Assembly: GCA_963696325.1 (NCBI GenBank)
Contig: CAVOJV010000051.1
Span: 1-54,308, forward strand
Reading direction: 5' to 3'
DNA: 54,308 nt
Source of the DNA: CAVOJV01 sp963696325
GTDB lineage: Bacteria > Pseudomonadota > Gammaproteobacteria > Competibacterales > Competibacteraceae
Positions 9,569 to 17,721 of the stretch are shown in pieces (within the stretch, counting starts at the first letter, position 1; the number at the start of each line of letters is the position of its first letter). The notes below the pieces were generated by a model. The model was given only the letters and a program-made list of their open reading frames with translations, did not search any database and was not told the origin of the DNA. The position numbers were made by a program, and so were the translations under genes.

Positions 9569-10205
9569 ATGCACCTGAGCGAACACAGCCTACGCCAATT
9601 AGACCAAGCCTATCTGGATGCCCTGGACGAGGCGGGGTTGCGCGTGTTGTCGGTTAAGCTGCTGGAGGATTTGAAGGACGCGCGGGACCGGTTGAACCAG
9701 GGGCCGGAGAACAGTTCGCGGCCGCCGAGCAGTCGGGCGCCGTGGGACCGCCAGGGCGGCGGGCGGGACGCGGAGGCCGACGCGGCGGACGGTTGACCCG
9801 CGTTGGGGCCGGAGGCCAAACCGGCGGAGGCCAAACCGGCGCAGACCCCACCGGCCCGCAAACCGGGCAAGCAACCGGGGGCGCCGGGGAGCGGCCGCAC
9901 GCAGGTGTTTCAAGCGAATGCCGAACAGGCCCACTACCCCGATACCTGCGCGGGCGGTGGCCGGCCACTGGACCCGGCGGGGGCGGTGGCCTACACCGGC
10001 TTTGAGGCGGTCGACCGGCGTTGGGACGATCCGGCGCGGCCGGGGTTGACCGTGTGGGTGGCGGACCATCGCTATTACGAAACCCTCTGTCCCTGCGGGC
10101 ATCGGACCCGCGCCGTGGCCGGCCACGGGGGGGTGGACCCGCCGCTGGCGGGGATCGAATTGAACGAATGGCGCTTGGTGGGGCCGGGGCTGGCGGCGCT
10201 GCGCC
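9569..10205 (+). pseudogene. IS66-type transposase (TnpC), 5' part only
   Basis: The N-terminus (LSVKLLEDLKDARDRLNQ followed by GPENSSRPPSSRAPW) is the characteristic start of IS66-family transposases of the NSSRPPSSRAPW type. A Pro/Lys-rich linker and the Cys/His zinc-binding region CPCGHRTRA follow, then ELNEWRLVGPGLAAL, which normally leads into the DDE catalytic core. The frame contains an in-frame TGA at 9794-9796. All similarity stops at about 10205, where sequence of a different transposase on the opposite strand begins. The catalytic domain is entirely missing, so this copy is dead. Confidence 0.7.
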
Positions 10206-11120
10206 GAGATACTCGCACAGAGGGAAGAAATCGACCAAATAAGTCCCCTGCATCCCGAATTGCCGGTCCACTTGGTTCGCGATCCAGGGCGCCCCGTCGC
10301 CGACCGCGTGCAGGTGACTCCCCGGACCGAACCCCGCTTTCGCCGCACACCGCCACCACTGCCGGCCACTTTCCTCGACTCCACCGGCAAAATGCCCCCC
10401 CGAACACGGGAGTCACACTGCCTTTGGGATGGACGAGATTGAGGCGTACTTCTTTCCAACTCAACACTTTACCCTGGCGCTTGTCGTCGGCCTCGGGCGA
10501 CGGTTCCACCACCGGCACCATCGACCCATCCAGTTCACCGACAAAGATCACGCCTGCCGCCGTCCCGGGCAGGATCTCCCGCGCTGCCGCTTCTTCATAA
10601 ACCCGTTCGGGCGTGCTGTTCGGTCGTCCGTTGAATCGTACTCACGGGCATCTCAATGCCCTAGGGTTCCTTCAGCTTGGCCGGCACCCGTCCAAAGGCC
10701 TCATCCGCCCCAAAATCCGTCATCACCCGCTGCAATGGCAGCGAACTACCCCGGCAATTCACTCCCGCCAAGGCACTGAACGGCCGCTCGATACCCGTGC
10801 CATTGCGCCACAGCGGTTCACTCACTTCGATCCGGCCGAAGGTCGTGTACCAATACAGTTTTTTTTACCCCCGGGTCGCCAGTCCGGTTCCGCTTGCGCC
10901 ACGGCGGAACGCTTCTCCACCCCACGTTCCGCCCACGCCGTCAGCGCTTCGTTGCCCAACTGGCGCAGTTCTTCAATCACGCGGCGTTCCGCCGCATCGG
11001 CCTTTGCACAGTCGCCTGCGGCATCCTCTACCACCGCTAACAGGCTTTCCACTCGGGCACGCAACAGCGGATGACGATTCAGCCGCTCGCACAACACCGG
11101 TCTCGGTCAATGGCCAACAT
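10205..11120 (-). pseudogene. ISKra4-type transposase, 5' two thirds, frameshifted
   Basis: On the minus strand, ATG at 11120 (GGAG 6 bases upstream) starts MLAIDRD. Recognisable pieces follow in changing frames: LLRARVESLLAVVEDAAGD, EPLWRNGTGIERPFSALAGV, VMTDFGADEAFGRVP, VGELDGSMVPVVEPSPEADD, KRQGKVLSWKEVRLNLVHPK, and finally GMQGTYLVDFFPLCEYLGA. The FxGEMDGSMVP and 'YLVDFFHLCEYL' motifs are typical of ISKra4-like transposases. At least three frame breaks are present (near 11105, 10855 and 10640-10480). The gene stops at about 10205, fused tail-to-tail to the IS66-type fragment, and lacks its C-terminal third. Confidence 0.6.
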
Positions 11121-11159
11121 GAGAGTCTCCTTTGGGCTGTATCAGTAGGTCATGCGGCA

Positions 11160-11316
11160 TTATGGGGCCTGCATCACTTTGAATCACACCCTCACTGAGT
11201 GGGATTTCCCGTCGAGCACAGCGCTGATCCGTGATGGACTCAAATGCCGCTCGGATCGTCTTCAACAAACCCGGCGCTGAGAGCTGTTTGCGTAATCGTG
11301 GATGCGGCGCAGCCAT
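11160..11316 (-). pseudogene. Transposase N-terminal fragment
   Basis: From the ATG at 11316 the minus strand reads MAAPHPRLRKQLSAPGLLKT, then IRAAFESITDQRC and REIPLSE. This is the standard beginning of an IS4-like/ISNCY transposase family (usually continuing 'LSDALMSGLAMFGLKYPSLL..FD'). The similarity ends abruptly after IPLS at about 11195; the remaining residues up to the stop at 11107 look random. No DDE residues are present. Confidence 0.45.
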
Positions 11317-11540
11317 GGCTATCGGCCCTCCCCAGTCTTTGCCCAATGGCTTCTCTTCCCGTTTACCAAACCCGTCAGCCGCGCGAAAAGCTCCCCCGCG
11401 TTCTCTTTATAAGTAATTGTATTGTATGATTTTATATTGAAAGCGGGAATTGCTGAGAGCCGCCCAAAGGGGGCTGCGCTGTGGTTAAAGCCAAACCTAT
11501 AGTAAGGTAGGGACAGAAAGTCGCGGATACACAAGGATTC

Positions 11541-12840
11541 GGTAGTGTCCCTCAGTTTCCGTGATGAACCTCAGGCCAACAAGGGAACAATGTCTCAAGA
11601 TTGGGGCATTCTGCCCAATACAGCGGTGAGACCCGATACGATAGCAATTCCTCGGTGGTCCAGACGTGATCGGTCATCCCAGCCGCCATCGCCGGGGTGG
11701 TGGGGCGCCATCGCCGGGGCGAACCCGATCCGCGCGTCGGTTCGGTGACCGGCAACGGGCGGCGCAAGCTGTCATGAGGTAACACCAAATGGTAGTAGGC
11801 CAACGACAACCACAACTGTTTTTCAAACCAACTCAAGTCCTTGGAAAAGCCGTTGGTACGGCGGGCCAACCGGCGGTTCTGCTGCCGCTGCGTGAGGTTG
11901 TCCCGCTCGACGAAACTGGTATTGATCATTTGGCTGACGGGCGAGTGGGTCAGCCGCGCCGCGACAGCCGCCGGGTCACCAAAGACGACCGCGGTGGAGA
12001 TCGCCATGATGCGCCCACCCGTTCGGTGCTTGATCACTTGGGCATACAGTAGGTCGGCATGCGGTCGCCGGCGGGGTTTGGGATGAGGACCGCGCGTCCC
12101 GCGGCGGGGCGGGCAGTACCATTCCCCGTAAATTTTCAACAAGGCGTGAGGGTAAGCAGGCCATTGATCGCTGGTGAAAAAAGGTATGGTGTCATCCGTC
12201 ACCCACGCCACCTGCTCCACCAACCGGTCGGCATGGGTCTGGTCATGTTTGCCGATCACAAAACCCAACACCAGCCGCCAGACCGGCGCAAACGCCAACC
12301 ACACCCAGGCATCCCCATACGTGTCGAGGTACGCTTCAGCGCCGGGCAGGTGTTCTTGTTTGGTATGGATAAAGCTCCACAATTCATCCAGTTGACATTC
12401 CGTGACCGGCAAGTTTCGCCACAGCGACAGGCTGACCGCCCGACACTGCCGGGCACCCCGATCCAGCCACGCGCAAACCGTGTCCTTATCCACCTCGACG
12501 ATGCGCGCCGTAGCTCGCAACGAATTCCCCTCAGCCAAGGCACGCAGGGCAGTCTCGAATTTCACCGGCTCAGCTTCCAGTCCGTAGTAGGCCGTCCCAT
12601 AGCGCAAGGTCACCGTACTCCCACACGCCCGGCAGCGCGCCTGAGGTTCTCCCCGACTGCTGCCATTGCGTACTAACCGTCCAGTTTTAAAAGGTTTTCC
12701 GTAGTGCTCACACCGACCGTTCGGACAATACAACGTTTCCCAGTCCACGTTGACCTCCTCGATGGAACCGTGACTTCCATCGAGAATGCCAACCTGTCAC
12801 TAAAGTGGGAAAGTTCATCACGGAAACTCAGGGACACTAC
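11541..12840 (-). mobile_element. Complete IS1-family-like insertion sequence
   Basis: The ends are inverted repeats of about 28 bases: GGTAGTGTCCCTCAGTTTCC then GTGATGAAC at 11541-11570, and the reverse complement with one mismatch at 12811-12840. Between them lies a single intact transposase gene on the minus strand that begins and ends just inside the repeats. The bases directly outside (…CACAAGGATTC on the left, TTGATTTCCC on the right) do not form a target duplication. The element may therefore have recombined with another copy, or the assembly joined two different sites. About 140 bases of AT-richer sequence without genes lie to its left (11400-11540). Confidence 0.82.
11552..12748 (-). 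CDS. IS1-family-like DDE transposase with zinc ribbon
   Basis: This 398-residue protein begins with a four-Cys zinc ribbon (CPNGRCEHYG … CRACGS, residues 8-45). A helix-turn-helix follows (GNSLRATARIVEVDKDTVC), then the DDE core: QLDELWSFI (first Asp), FTSDQWPAYPHAL (second Asp) and the family signature TSFVERDNLTQRQQNRRL with the catalytic Glu, followed by RTNGFSK. All three acidic residues are present, so it is probably active. The start is a GTG at 12748 with GAGGAGG six bases upstream. The tail after residue 330 is longer than in classical IS1 InsB and is proline-rich. The stop codon lies inside the left inverted repeat. Confidence 0.85.
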   Translation of the reverse strand: MDWETLYCPNGRCEHYGKPFKTGRLVRNGSSRGEPQARCRACGSTVTLRYGTAYYGLEAEPVKFETALRALAEGNSLRATARIVEVDKDTVCAWLDRGARQCRAVSLSLWRNLPVTECQLDELWSFIHTKQEHLPGAEAYLDTYGDAWVWLAFAPVWRLVLGFVIGKHDQTHADRLVEQVAWVTDDTIPFFTSDQWPAYPHALLKIYGEWYCPPRRGTRGPHPKPRRRPHADLLYAQVIKHRTGGRIMAISTAVVFGDPAAVAARLTHSPVSQMINTSFVERDNLTQRQQNRRLARRTNGFSKDLSWFEKQLWLSLAYYHLVLPHDSLRRPLPVTEPTRGSGSPRRWRPTTPAMAAGMTDHVWTTEELLSYRVSPLYWAECPNLETLFPCWPEVHHGN

Positions 12841-12854
12841 CTTGATTTCCCTAG

Positions 12855-13510
12855 GGCGGCTTTAGCCAGCCCGAAGCGCGCTCGGCCTGTGGTACAAACC
12901 ACCGGCTTTCAGCCGCTTTCTCTTTCAGTCGGCGGTTTAGCCCGCCGATTTTCAACCCACCAGCTTTTAGCTGGTGGTTGTTGAGTCAGGCGCTGGTCCT
13001 CCTGCTCCTGGTTACGGAGGTACTCTCGAATCAATGCCTCATCCCTGCCCACCGTCGATACAAAATACCCCCGCGCCCAGAAATGCTGGCCCATGAAATT
13101 GCGCCTCGGTTCACCGTAGAGCCGGGCCCGGTGCATCGCACTCTTGCCCTGGATAAGCCCGATGACCTCGGATACGGCGTACTTTGGAGGAATCGCAATC
13201 ATCATGTGCACGTGATCAGGCTCCAAATGCCCCTCCTCGATCCGGCTCTCCTTCTGCGCGGCCAACCTTCGGAACCCCTCCCCCAATGGCTTCCGCACCT
13301 GCTCATGCAGCGCCCGGCGACGGTACTTCGGGATAAACACAACAGGATATTTACAACCCCACTTGCTGTGGCTCAGGATTTCGTACTCGTCCCTCGGGAT
13401 TCTCCGCGTCGTGTGCTTTGGTGGCTCAGGGCGTGGAGTCTCCCGCATGGACTCCCGAAAATGTCAAACTGTTACTGCCTCCCCGGCAGAACCGGGGAAC
13501 TCCCTTATTT
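12855..13510 (-). mobile_element. IS200/IS605-type element with hairpin ends
   Basis: A single Y1 transposase gene is bracketed by small hairpins rather than long inverted repeats. On the left these are GGCGGTTTAGCCCGCC at about 12930 and CCACCAGCTTTTAGCTGGTGG at 12957-12977, with CCGGCTTTCAGCCG-like stems before them. On the right there is CCCCGGCAGAACCGGGG at about 13481-13497. Subterminal hairpins are what IS200/IS605 TnpA recognises as single-stranded ends. The right end cuts an hsdS gene at about 13515. The exact tips cannot be fixed from the sequence alone. Confidence 0.6.
12909..13448 (-). CDS. tnpA: IS200-family Y1 (HUH) transposase TnpA
   Basis: The 179-residue protein has the TnpA core: HSKWGCKYPVVFIPKYRRRA, the HUH motif EPDHVHMMIAIPP, GKSAMHRARLYG, HFWARGYFVSTVG, and the catalytic tyrosine helix EALIREYLRNQEQED. 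It is a single-strand-specific transposase that cuts at hairpin ends. The usual family start is just before HSKW, so the first 25 residues (MRETPRPEPPKHTTRRIPRD) are an extension; an internal start is possible but no good ATG is there. The C-terminus after the Tyr helix (SWWVENRRAKPPTERE) is encoded in the hairpin region. All key residues are present. Confidence 0.85.
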   Translation of the reverse strand: MRETPRPEPPKHTTRRIPRDEYEILSHSKWGCKYPVVFIPKYRRRALHEQVRKPLGEGFRRLAAQKESRIEEGHLEPDHVHMMIAIPPKYAVSEVIGLIQGKSAMHRARLYGEPRRNFMGQHFWARGYFVSTVGRDEALIREYLRNQEQEDQRLTQQPPAKSWWVENRRAKPPTERESG

Positions 13511-13630
13511 TTTAGCGGGACTATAATCGAATTCATAATCAGCGTCCGTGTCTGCCGGAAGCGACGACACGTTGACTGCGGCTACGTCTTTGAGCCGATC
13601 GCTTGCCCAGGTTTTCGGGACGCTGCTCAT
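13505..13630 (-). pseudogene. hsdS: hsdS N-terminal fragment (type I restriction specificity subunit)
   Basis: The 41-residue frame starts MSSVPKTWASDRLKDVAAVN and continues with VSSLPADTDADYEFDY. This matches the usual first 35 residues of HsdS target-recognition domains (W...RL.DVAEVNP.SL......EF.YIDI). After that the sequence changes to the end of the IS200-type element and stops at 13505. The start codon overlaps the toxin stop as ATGA, so hsdS was the next gene of the same operon before the insertion cut it. Confidence 0.6.
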
Positions 13631-13950
13631 TGCGCCAGTCCCTCCAAGATCTGCGTATCCAGCAATCGCGCGCCATGCAGCACACGCAGAATGATCACCC
13701 TATCCCCGGAAATCTTGAGAATGGCCCGGTAAGAACCAATGAGCAAATGTCTATAGGCCGCGCCAAGCAGGCGACTTTCGGGTACGCGAGGGCAGCGCTC
13801 GGGAAACTTTTCTAGCGTGTGGATCTGCGCTTCCAGGCGCAGAATGAATGCCTTGGCCGCTTCGGGACTATCGTGGGCGATGTACTCCCAGATTTCGGCG
13901 ACATCCGGCTCGGCGGTCGCCGTGATCTCAACCCTGAATGTTTTTGCCAT
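13627..13950 (-). CDS. ParE/RelE-family toxin
   Basis: The 107-residue protein is a typical RelE/ParE-fold toxin: FRVEITATAEPDVAEIWEYI, DSPEAAKAFILRLEAQIHTL, FPERCPRVPES, the core YRHLLIGSYRAILKISGDRV and VIILRVLHGAR. ParE members poison gyrase and RelE members cleave ribosome-bound mRNA; the sequence alone does not decide which. The start at 13950 lies 23 bases inside the antitoxin gene, the normal arrangement for coupled antitoxin-toxin pairs. It sits between hsdM and hsdS remnants and overlaps the hsdS start by four bases, so it was part of the restriction operon. Confidence 0.85.
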   Translation of the reverse strand: MAKTFRVEITATAEPDVAEIWEYIAHDSPEAAKAFILRLEAQIHTLEKFPERCPRVPESRLLGAAYRHLLIGSYRAILKISGDRVIILRVLHGARLLDTQILEGLAQ

Positions 13951-14215
13951 GCTTAAACTCTTCCACAAACTCACGCATGGGACGGGTTTGCCCACTTTCA
14001 ATATCGCGTTCGGCGGGCGCCAGCAATTCAGCCAAATTACCGGCCTGTAGAAGCTTCTCGTAAGCGCGGACATCCAACAGCACGGAGTCGGCCCTGCCGT
14101 TCACGGTCAGGATAACCGGCCTTCCCGTGGCGTGAAGATGGTCGAGTATGTCTCGGGTATGGCGCTTCAGATCGGTGACGGAGCGGATATCTTCTGACGG
14201 GCTTATTTGTGACAT
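13928..14215 (-). CDS. Phd/YefM-family antitoxin
   Basis: The 95-residue protein has the Phd/YefM signature: DIRSVTDLKRHTRDILDHLH, then 'GRPVILTVNGRADSVLLDVR' and YEKLLQAG. The N-terminal half forms the DNA-binding dimer that represses its own promoter. The C-terminal tail (RPMREFVEEFKHGKN) should wrap the toxin. It overlaps the toxin start by 23 bases. Its own ATG overlaps the end of the hsdM reading frame by 13 bases, so it may depend on the restriction operon promoter as well as its own control. Confidence 0.85.
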   Translation of the reverse strand: MSQISPSEDIRSVTDLKRHTRDILDHLHATGRPVILTVNGRADSVLLDVRAYEKLLQAGNLAELLAPAERDIESGQTRPMREFVEEFKHGKNIQG

Positions 14216-14922
14216 GTCATATCTCCAATAATGCCTAATTTAATATCACATTTAGCATGCATTGGCCTTTGCAACAAGACAGTCGTTTGCCGCGCCAACC
14301 CCTCCAGCATCTTCTCCGCCTCCTTTTCCAGGCGCCAAAAATGTCTTTCGCAGGCGTCGGCGGCTGGTAACGGTAGACCTATTTGTTCGACAGGATTTCG
14401 TAGCCGAGCTGCGGGCTGTCTTGCCGGCGGCCGATGGGCTTGGCGATCTCCCGTTGCAGGAACCCCGCGATGTCCTCGCCGTGCGGGGATGTATTCGTCG
14501 TCCTGCACGTGGTGGCGGTGCGTCTACTCGACCCAGGCGATTTCCGGCCGATCTCCCAGTGCCGCTTTGAGCTTTTTCGCCGCGCTGTCGGCTGGCTTGA
14601 GAACGACTTCCACCGTCTTTTCTCCGCTTCCGGTCTTCAGGCGCACCCGGAAGGTCAGGTCACTATCATGGAGCTCCTGTTCCTTCTTAATATTCGCGCT
14701 TAATATTCGCGGCGGTGAATGCCTTCTCGTAGTGTTTGGTGATAAGGGTCGGCTGATCGTGCTCGTCGGTCTGCCAGAAGACCACCTTGACCTTGTGCTA
14801 GGCGAAGTCCTTGCGCCGGAAAAGCTTCCCCTGCTCGTCGCCATAGCCTTCGGCCCAGCCATCGCGATAACGCGCCTCGATTCATTGCCGGTCGGCGTCG
14901 GTAATGCGATTGCATTTGTTGG
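14203..14922 (-). pseudogene. hsdM: hsdM C-terminal remnant (type I DNA methyltransferase)
   Basis: Pieces in changing frames give the C-terminal third of a type I modification subunit: ARYRDGWAEGYGDEQGKLFR, KVKVVFWQTDEHDQPTLITK, HYEKAFTAANIK, ELHDSDLTFRVRLKTGSGEK, AAKKLKAALGDRPEIAWVE, VQDDEYIPA and FWRLEKEAEKMLEGLARQT. The N6-adenine methyltransferase core is absent. The 5' side is cut at about 14922 by the IS5-type element, and there is one in-frame stop plus several shifts. The last codons run into the antitoxin gene with a 13-base overlap, so hsdM, antitoxin, toxin and hsdS formed one operon. Confidence 0.62.
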
Positions 14923-14924
14923 GC

Positions 14925-15966
14925 GTTGGTGCACAAATCCCTTCGGGACTATCCTTGTTCGGAGGGAGCCCGCGAACGGAGAGCCGCCATGTCTACTCAA
15001 GCCAACCGACCGACGGAAGCCGGTATCGGAAAAGCGCAGTACCGCGTGACGAACTGGCCCGAGTATGATCGGGCCTTGGTGCAGCGGGGCAGCTTGACGC
15101 TCTGGTTCGACGAGATGTTTTTGCGCGAGCGCTGGTGGCCGGCCCCCACGGGTAAACGCGGGGCATCTTTTGAATACTCCGATATTGCTATTCAAGCACT
15201 GTTGACGCTGAAGGCGGTGTTTGACCTGCCGTACCGGAGGGTGGAAGGTTTGGCGGGTTCGATCGTCCGGTTGCTGGGATTGCCGTTGCGCATTCCCGAC
15301 CACACCCTGTGGTCGCGCCGGGCCAAGACCCTGACGGTCCAGATTCCCCGCCGTCAGCGGGCCGGGCCGGTGCATGTGGTGGTGGATTCGACCGGTTCGA
15401 AGATCTACGGCGAAGGCGAATGGAAGGTGCGCCGAACCGGAGCGGGCAAGCGGCGAACTTGGCGCAAGGTCCATTTGGCTTTCGACGCCGACGCCAAGGA
15501 TGCTATTGGCGTCGAGGTCACCACGGAGGAATGGATGGACGGTGAAGTGTTCAAGGGGCTGCTGAAGCAGATCGAGGGGGACATCGCGCAAGTGGACGGA
15601 GATGGCGCTTGCGACACCCGCGGCGTGTACGACGCGGCCCTGGAACGCGGAGCGAAGGTGGCGGTTCCGCCGCGGGACAACGCCGTGCCCTGGGAAGCCG
15701 ATCACCCCCGCACCCAGGCGCTGGCGGAAATCGCCGACCAGGGATTGCCCGAATGGAAAAAATCGATCGGTGATCATCGCCGCAGTCTCGCCGAAAATGG
15801 CATCTACCGCTTCAAACAACTGGTTGGCGATCGCCTGGCCTCCCGTCTGTTCGAAACCCAGGTGACGGCGGCGCATGTGCGGGTGGCCGCCTTGAATGTC
15901 ATGACCTACCTCGGCATGCCCGTTTCCATTCGGGTAGGGGTTACTTTGTCCTGAGCAAACGGGGGT
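14925..15966 (+). mobile_element. IS5-type (IS903-like) insertion sequence
   Basis: The element contains one intact transposase gene and sits between the hsdM remnant and the ISAs1-type element. The left end lies near GGCGTTGGTGCACAAATCCC (14919-14941). The right end should lie just after the transposase stop, near CCTGAGCAAACGGGGG. I could only align the two ends loosely (GTTGG.GCACAAA.CCCT against GTTTGCTCAGGACAAA), so exact tips and target duplication are uncertain. It abuts the next IS within a few bases. Confidence 0.6.
14989..15954 (+). CDS. IS5-family DDE transposase
   Basis: The start at 14989 is preceded by GGAGAGCCGCC. The 321-residue protein has the IS5/IS903 order: a helical N-terminus (YRVTNWPEYDRALVQRG, SLTLWFDEMFL), LTLKAVFDLPYRRVEGLAGS, the first catalytic Asp in VHVVVDSTGSKIYGEGEW, the basic stretch RRTGAGKRRTWRKVHLAFD, the second Asp in VDGDGACDTRGVY and the Y-R-E type helix NGIYRFKQLVGDRLASRLFE. 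It ends NVMTYLGMPVSIRVG. In the third motif the family usually has R-N-x-x-Y/F-R-x-K, here DHRRSLAENGIYRFKQLVG, so it is probably functional. An upstream in-frame ATG at 14926 falls in the element end and is less likely. Confidence 0.85.
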   Translation: MSTQANRPTEAGIGKAQYRVTNWPEYDRALVQRGSLTLWFDEMFLRERWWPAPTGKRGASFEYSDIAIQALLTLKAVFDLPYRRVEGLAGSIVRLLGLPLRIPDHTLWSRRAKTLTVQIPRRQRAGPVHVVVDSTGSKIYGEGEWKVRRTGAGKRRTWRKVHLAFDADAKDAIGVEVTTEEWMDGEVFKGLLKQIEGDIAQVDGDGACDTRGVYDAALERGAKVAVPPRDNAVPWEADHPRTQALAEIADQGLPEWKKSIGDHRRSLAENGIYRFKQLVGDRLASRLFETQVTAAHVRVAALNVMTYLGMPVSIRVGVTLS

Positions 15967-15970
15967 CAGG

Positions 15971-17215
15971 GCACGGCTTTCTCATAAAAACGTATAGACA
16001 TTCCGCGTGGTTTATGAGCTCGGCTTTTGCGAGTAGGCAAAGCGATGATTAGCGATATATCCTGCAATCAGGATCAAGGCTCCTGTTTTGTGGAACTTCT
16101 GAAACGTGATGTGCCCGACCCACGCGACAATCGAGGCAACAGACACTCTTGGGTTTTTGTGCGTGTCGCTGTTGTGCTGGCCACGCTCACAGGACGCCAG
16201 ACACTCTCCAGCATTCACCGTTTTATCCGCCCTCGCCTGGATTGGTTGCACGAGTTGACCCCGCTTCCCAAAGGCCGCTCCATTGCTCGCGCCCAGCTGC
16301 CACGTTTGCTCGCTCGCCTGGATGGGTCGGTGCTGGATCAACTCATCGAACGCGGTGTTGGGGTGCGCCTGCAGAACCGTGACGGCCAACCGTGGGTGGC
16401 GGTGGACGGGAAAACACGCCGAGGCACGCTGGATGCCGGCGAACAACAAGGCTTGGTCGTGGCGATCACCCATGAAACCCGCGCCGTGGTCGGTCAAGCC
16501 CGCCCACTCAGCCCCCAATCCAGCGCAATCCCGGTGGTTCGTGCGTTATTGCGAGAACCCGGCGTGGAGAAGCAACAAGTAACCTTGGCTGCGCACCCTT
16601 GCAATCCGAAAACGACGGCGCCAGTCCCTCAGGCCGGGGCCTATAGTTGACGCAGGTGAAGGAAACTCCAGCGGTTCTGTTGCGGCAATGCCAACCCGTG
16701 GCGGCGTCTCCATCGTCCATGGCCGAAACCACCGAGCATGACCAAGCGCAGGGTCGCGTCAGCACCGGTCGCGCCCGACTCTTTGCCCTGCCCCGGAGGG
16801 CACCGGCCCCGCGTTGGAAAACTAGCGGCTTAACCGCCTGCGTGGTCGTGGAACGTGAACCCTTCAAGGTCGCCCCACGGACAACCACCGCCGAACCCTC
16901 GTATTACCTCAGCAATCAAACAATCCCTGTTATCGCGCCCCAGGCCACCGTGACGGAATTGGCCCAAGCTATCCGCAGGCCCTGGGGCGTGGAGTCCACC
17001 AACTGGATTCGCGATGTCACGTTCAACGAAGACAAAATCAAGACGAACTCAGCAAACCCAGCCCAGCTCATGGCTCGATTGCGGAGCTGCGCCATCACAC
17101 TGCGCCGGAAAGCCTCGGCGAAAAAGCTCCAGGCCGCCCTTGAACCATTTGCGGATTCTGTTGCTGACTTGGAATCGATGCTTAGGCACGTGAAATTTTT
17201 ATGAGAAAGCCGTGC
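15971..17215 (+). mobile_element. ISAs1-family insertion sequence with perfect 20-bp ends
   Basis: The ends GCACGGCTTTCTCATAAAAA (15971-15990) and its exact reverse complement (17196-17215) define the element. Inside is one transposase gene on the plus strand, broken by a frame change. Flanks (…GGGGGTCAGG on the left, TGCAAGCCGC on the right) do not match, so no target duplication is visible. It follows the IS5-type element by only a few bases, so one inserted into or beside the other. Confidence 0.85.
16045..17204 (+). pseudogene. ISAs1-family transposase, one frameshift
   Basis: The first part (to about 16640) reads ELLKRDVPDPRDNRGNRHSW, VLATLTGRQTLSSIHRFI, RLLARLDGSVLDQLIERG, the catalytic 'QPWVAVDGKTRRGT' and QVTLAAHPCNPKTTAPV. 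The second part, in another frame from about 16647, continues VKETPAVLLRQC, TTEHDQAQGRVSTGRARLF and ends with the catalytic Glu region RRPWGVESTNWIRDVTFNED plus LRSCAITLRRKASAKKLQAA. Together they make a normal ISAs1 transposase of about 385 residues, with a one-base shift near 16640 (the AG...GAYS junction). The VDGKT.RG and HW.IES-like motifs are both present. A copy without the shift elsewhere could move this element. Confidence 0.78.
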
Positions 17216-17530
17216 TGCAAGCCGCCGGCAGGGCGATGCATAGGGGGGTGCATCGATGAAATCCGTTCACCCCCCTGCGGGGGGGCCCGTATGCGCTGCT
17301 GGAGCGGCCCCTGTCCGCGCGACTGCGTGCCAAAAAACTCCAGCCGCTCCAGGCCGGAAGACCGGACTGGAGCGCAACCGCCAATATCGGCTGTCTCCAT
17401 CAGTTACAACAAGGCACACCACTGCCGGTGCGGCACTGGGTTGAACTGATCGACGCGGTGGTGGCCGGCACGCTCCAAGGCCTCCGGACGACCGGCGGCA
17501 CTCGTGAAGGTGGGGCTTAGTGAGCAACCA
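17216..17530 (+). other. Unrecognised coding-like remnant and G/C-rich hairpin
   Basis: A run of G and C around 17243-17290 (GGGGGGTGCATC … CACCCCCCTGCGGGGGGG) can fold into competing hairpins. After it one plus-strand frame reads ALLERPLSARLRAKKLQPLQ, then GRPDWSATANIGCLHQLQQG and HWVELIDAVVAGTLQGL and stops at 17520. It has no start codon and the composition is protein-like. I do not recognise it. Position suggests the tail of a gene cut by the ISAs1-type element. Confidence 0.3.
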
Positions 17531-17721
17531 CAAATAGATAGAGGAGCCGGTTGCCCAGACTCCTCACCTGGCGCCTCATGCCAGCTGCCGATCAGGGGGT
17601 GGCCCTCGCTGGCAGTGGGGGCTGGCGCAGGCATATCTTTATTAGTCTGAGCGCTGCTGCCAGGGTACTGGCCTCTATCATCGACGGGGTGGAGAACACT
17701 CGGAATGGGTTTGAGGCGGGT
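17531..17721. other. Gene-poor gap at the edge of block D
   Basis: I see no convincing gene, RNA or repeat here. Open frames on both strands have no ribosome sites and no protein-like pattern. It marks the change from the IS-rich block to the largely intact block that follows. Confidence 0.35.

Noticed and set aside
11541..17215. A composite transposon bracketed by the IS elements
   Set aside because: All IS elements belong to different families, so no pair could mobilise the region as one unit.
17243..17290. G/C-rich hairpin as a terminator or riboswitch
   Set aside because: Runs of G and C fold in many ways; no T-tract and no gene it would serve.
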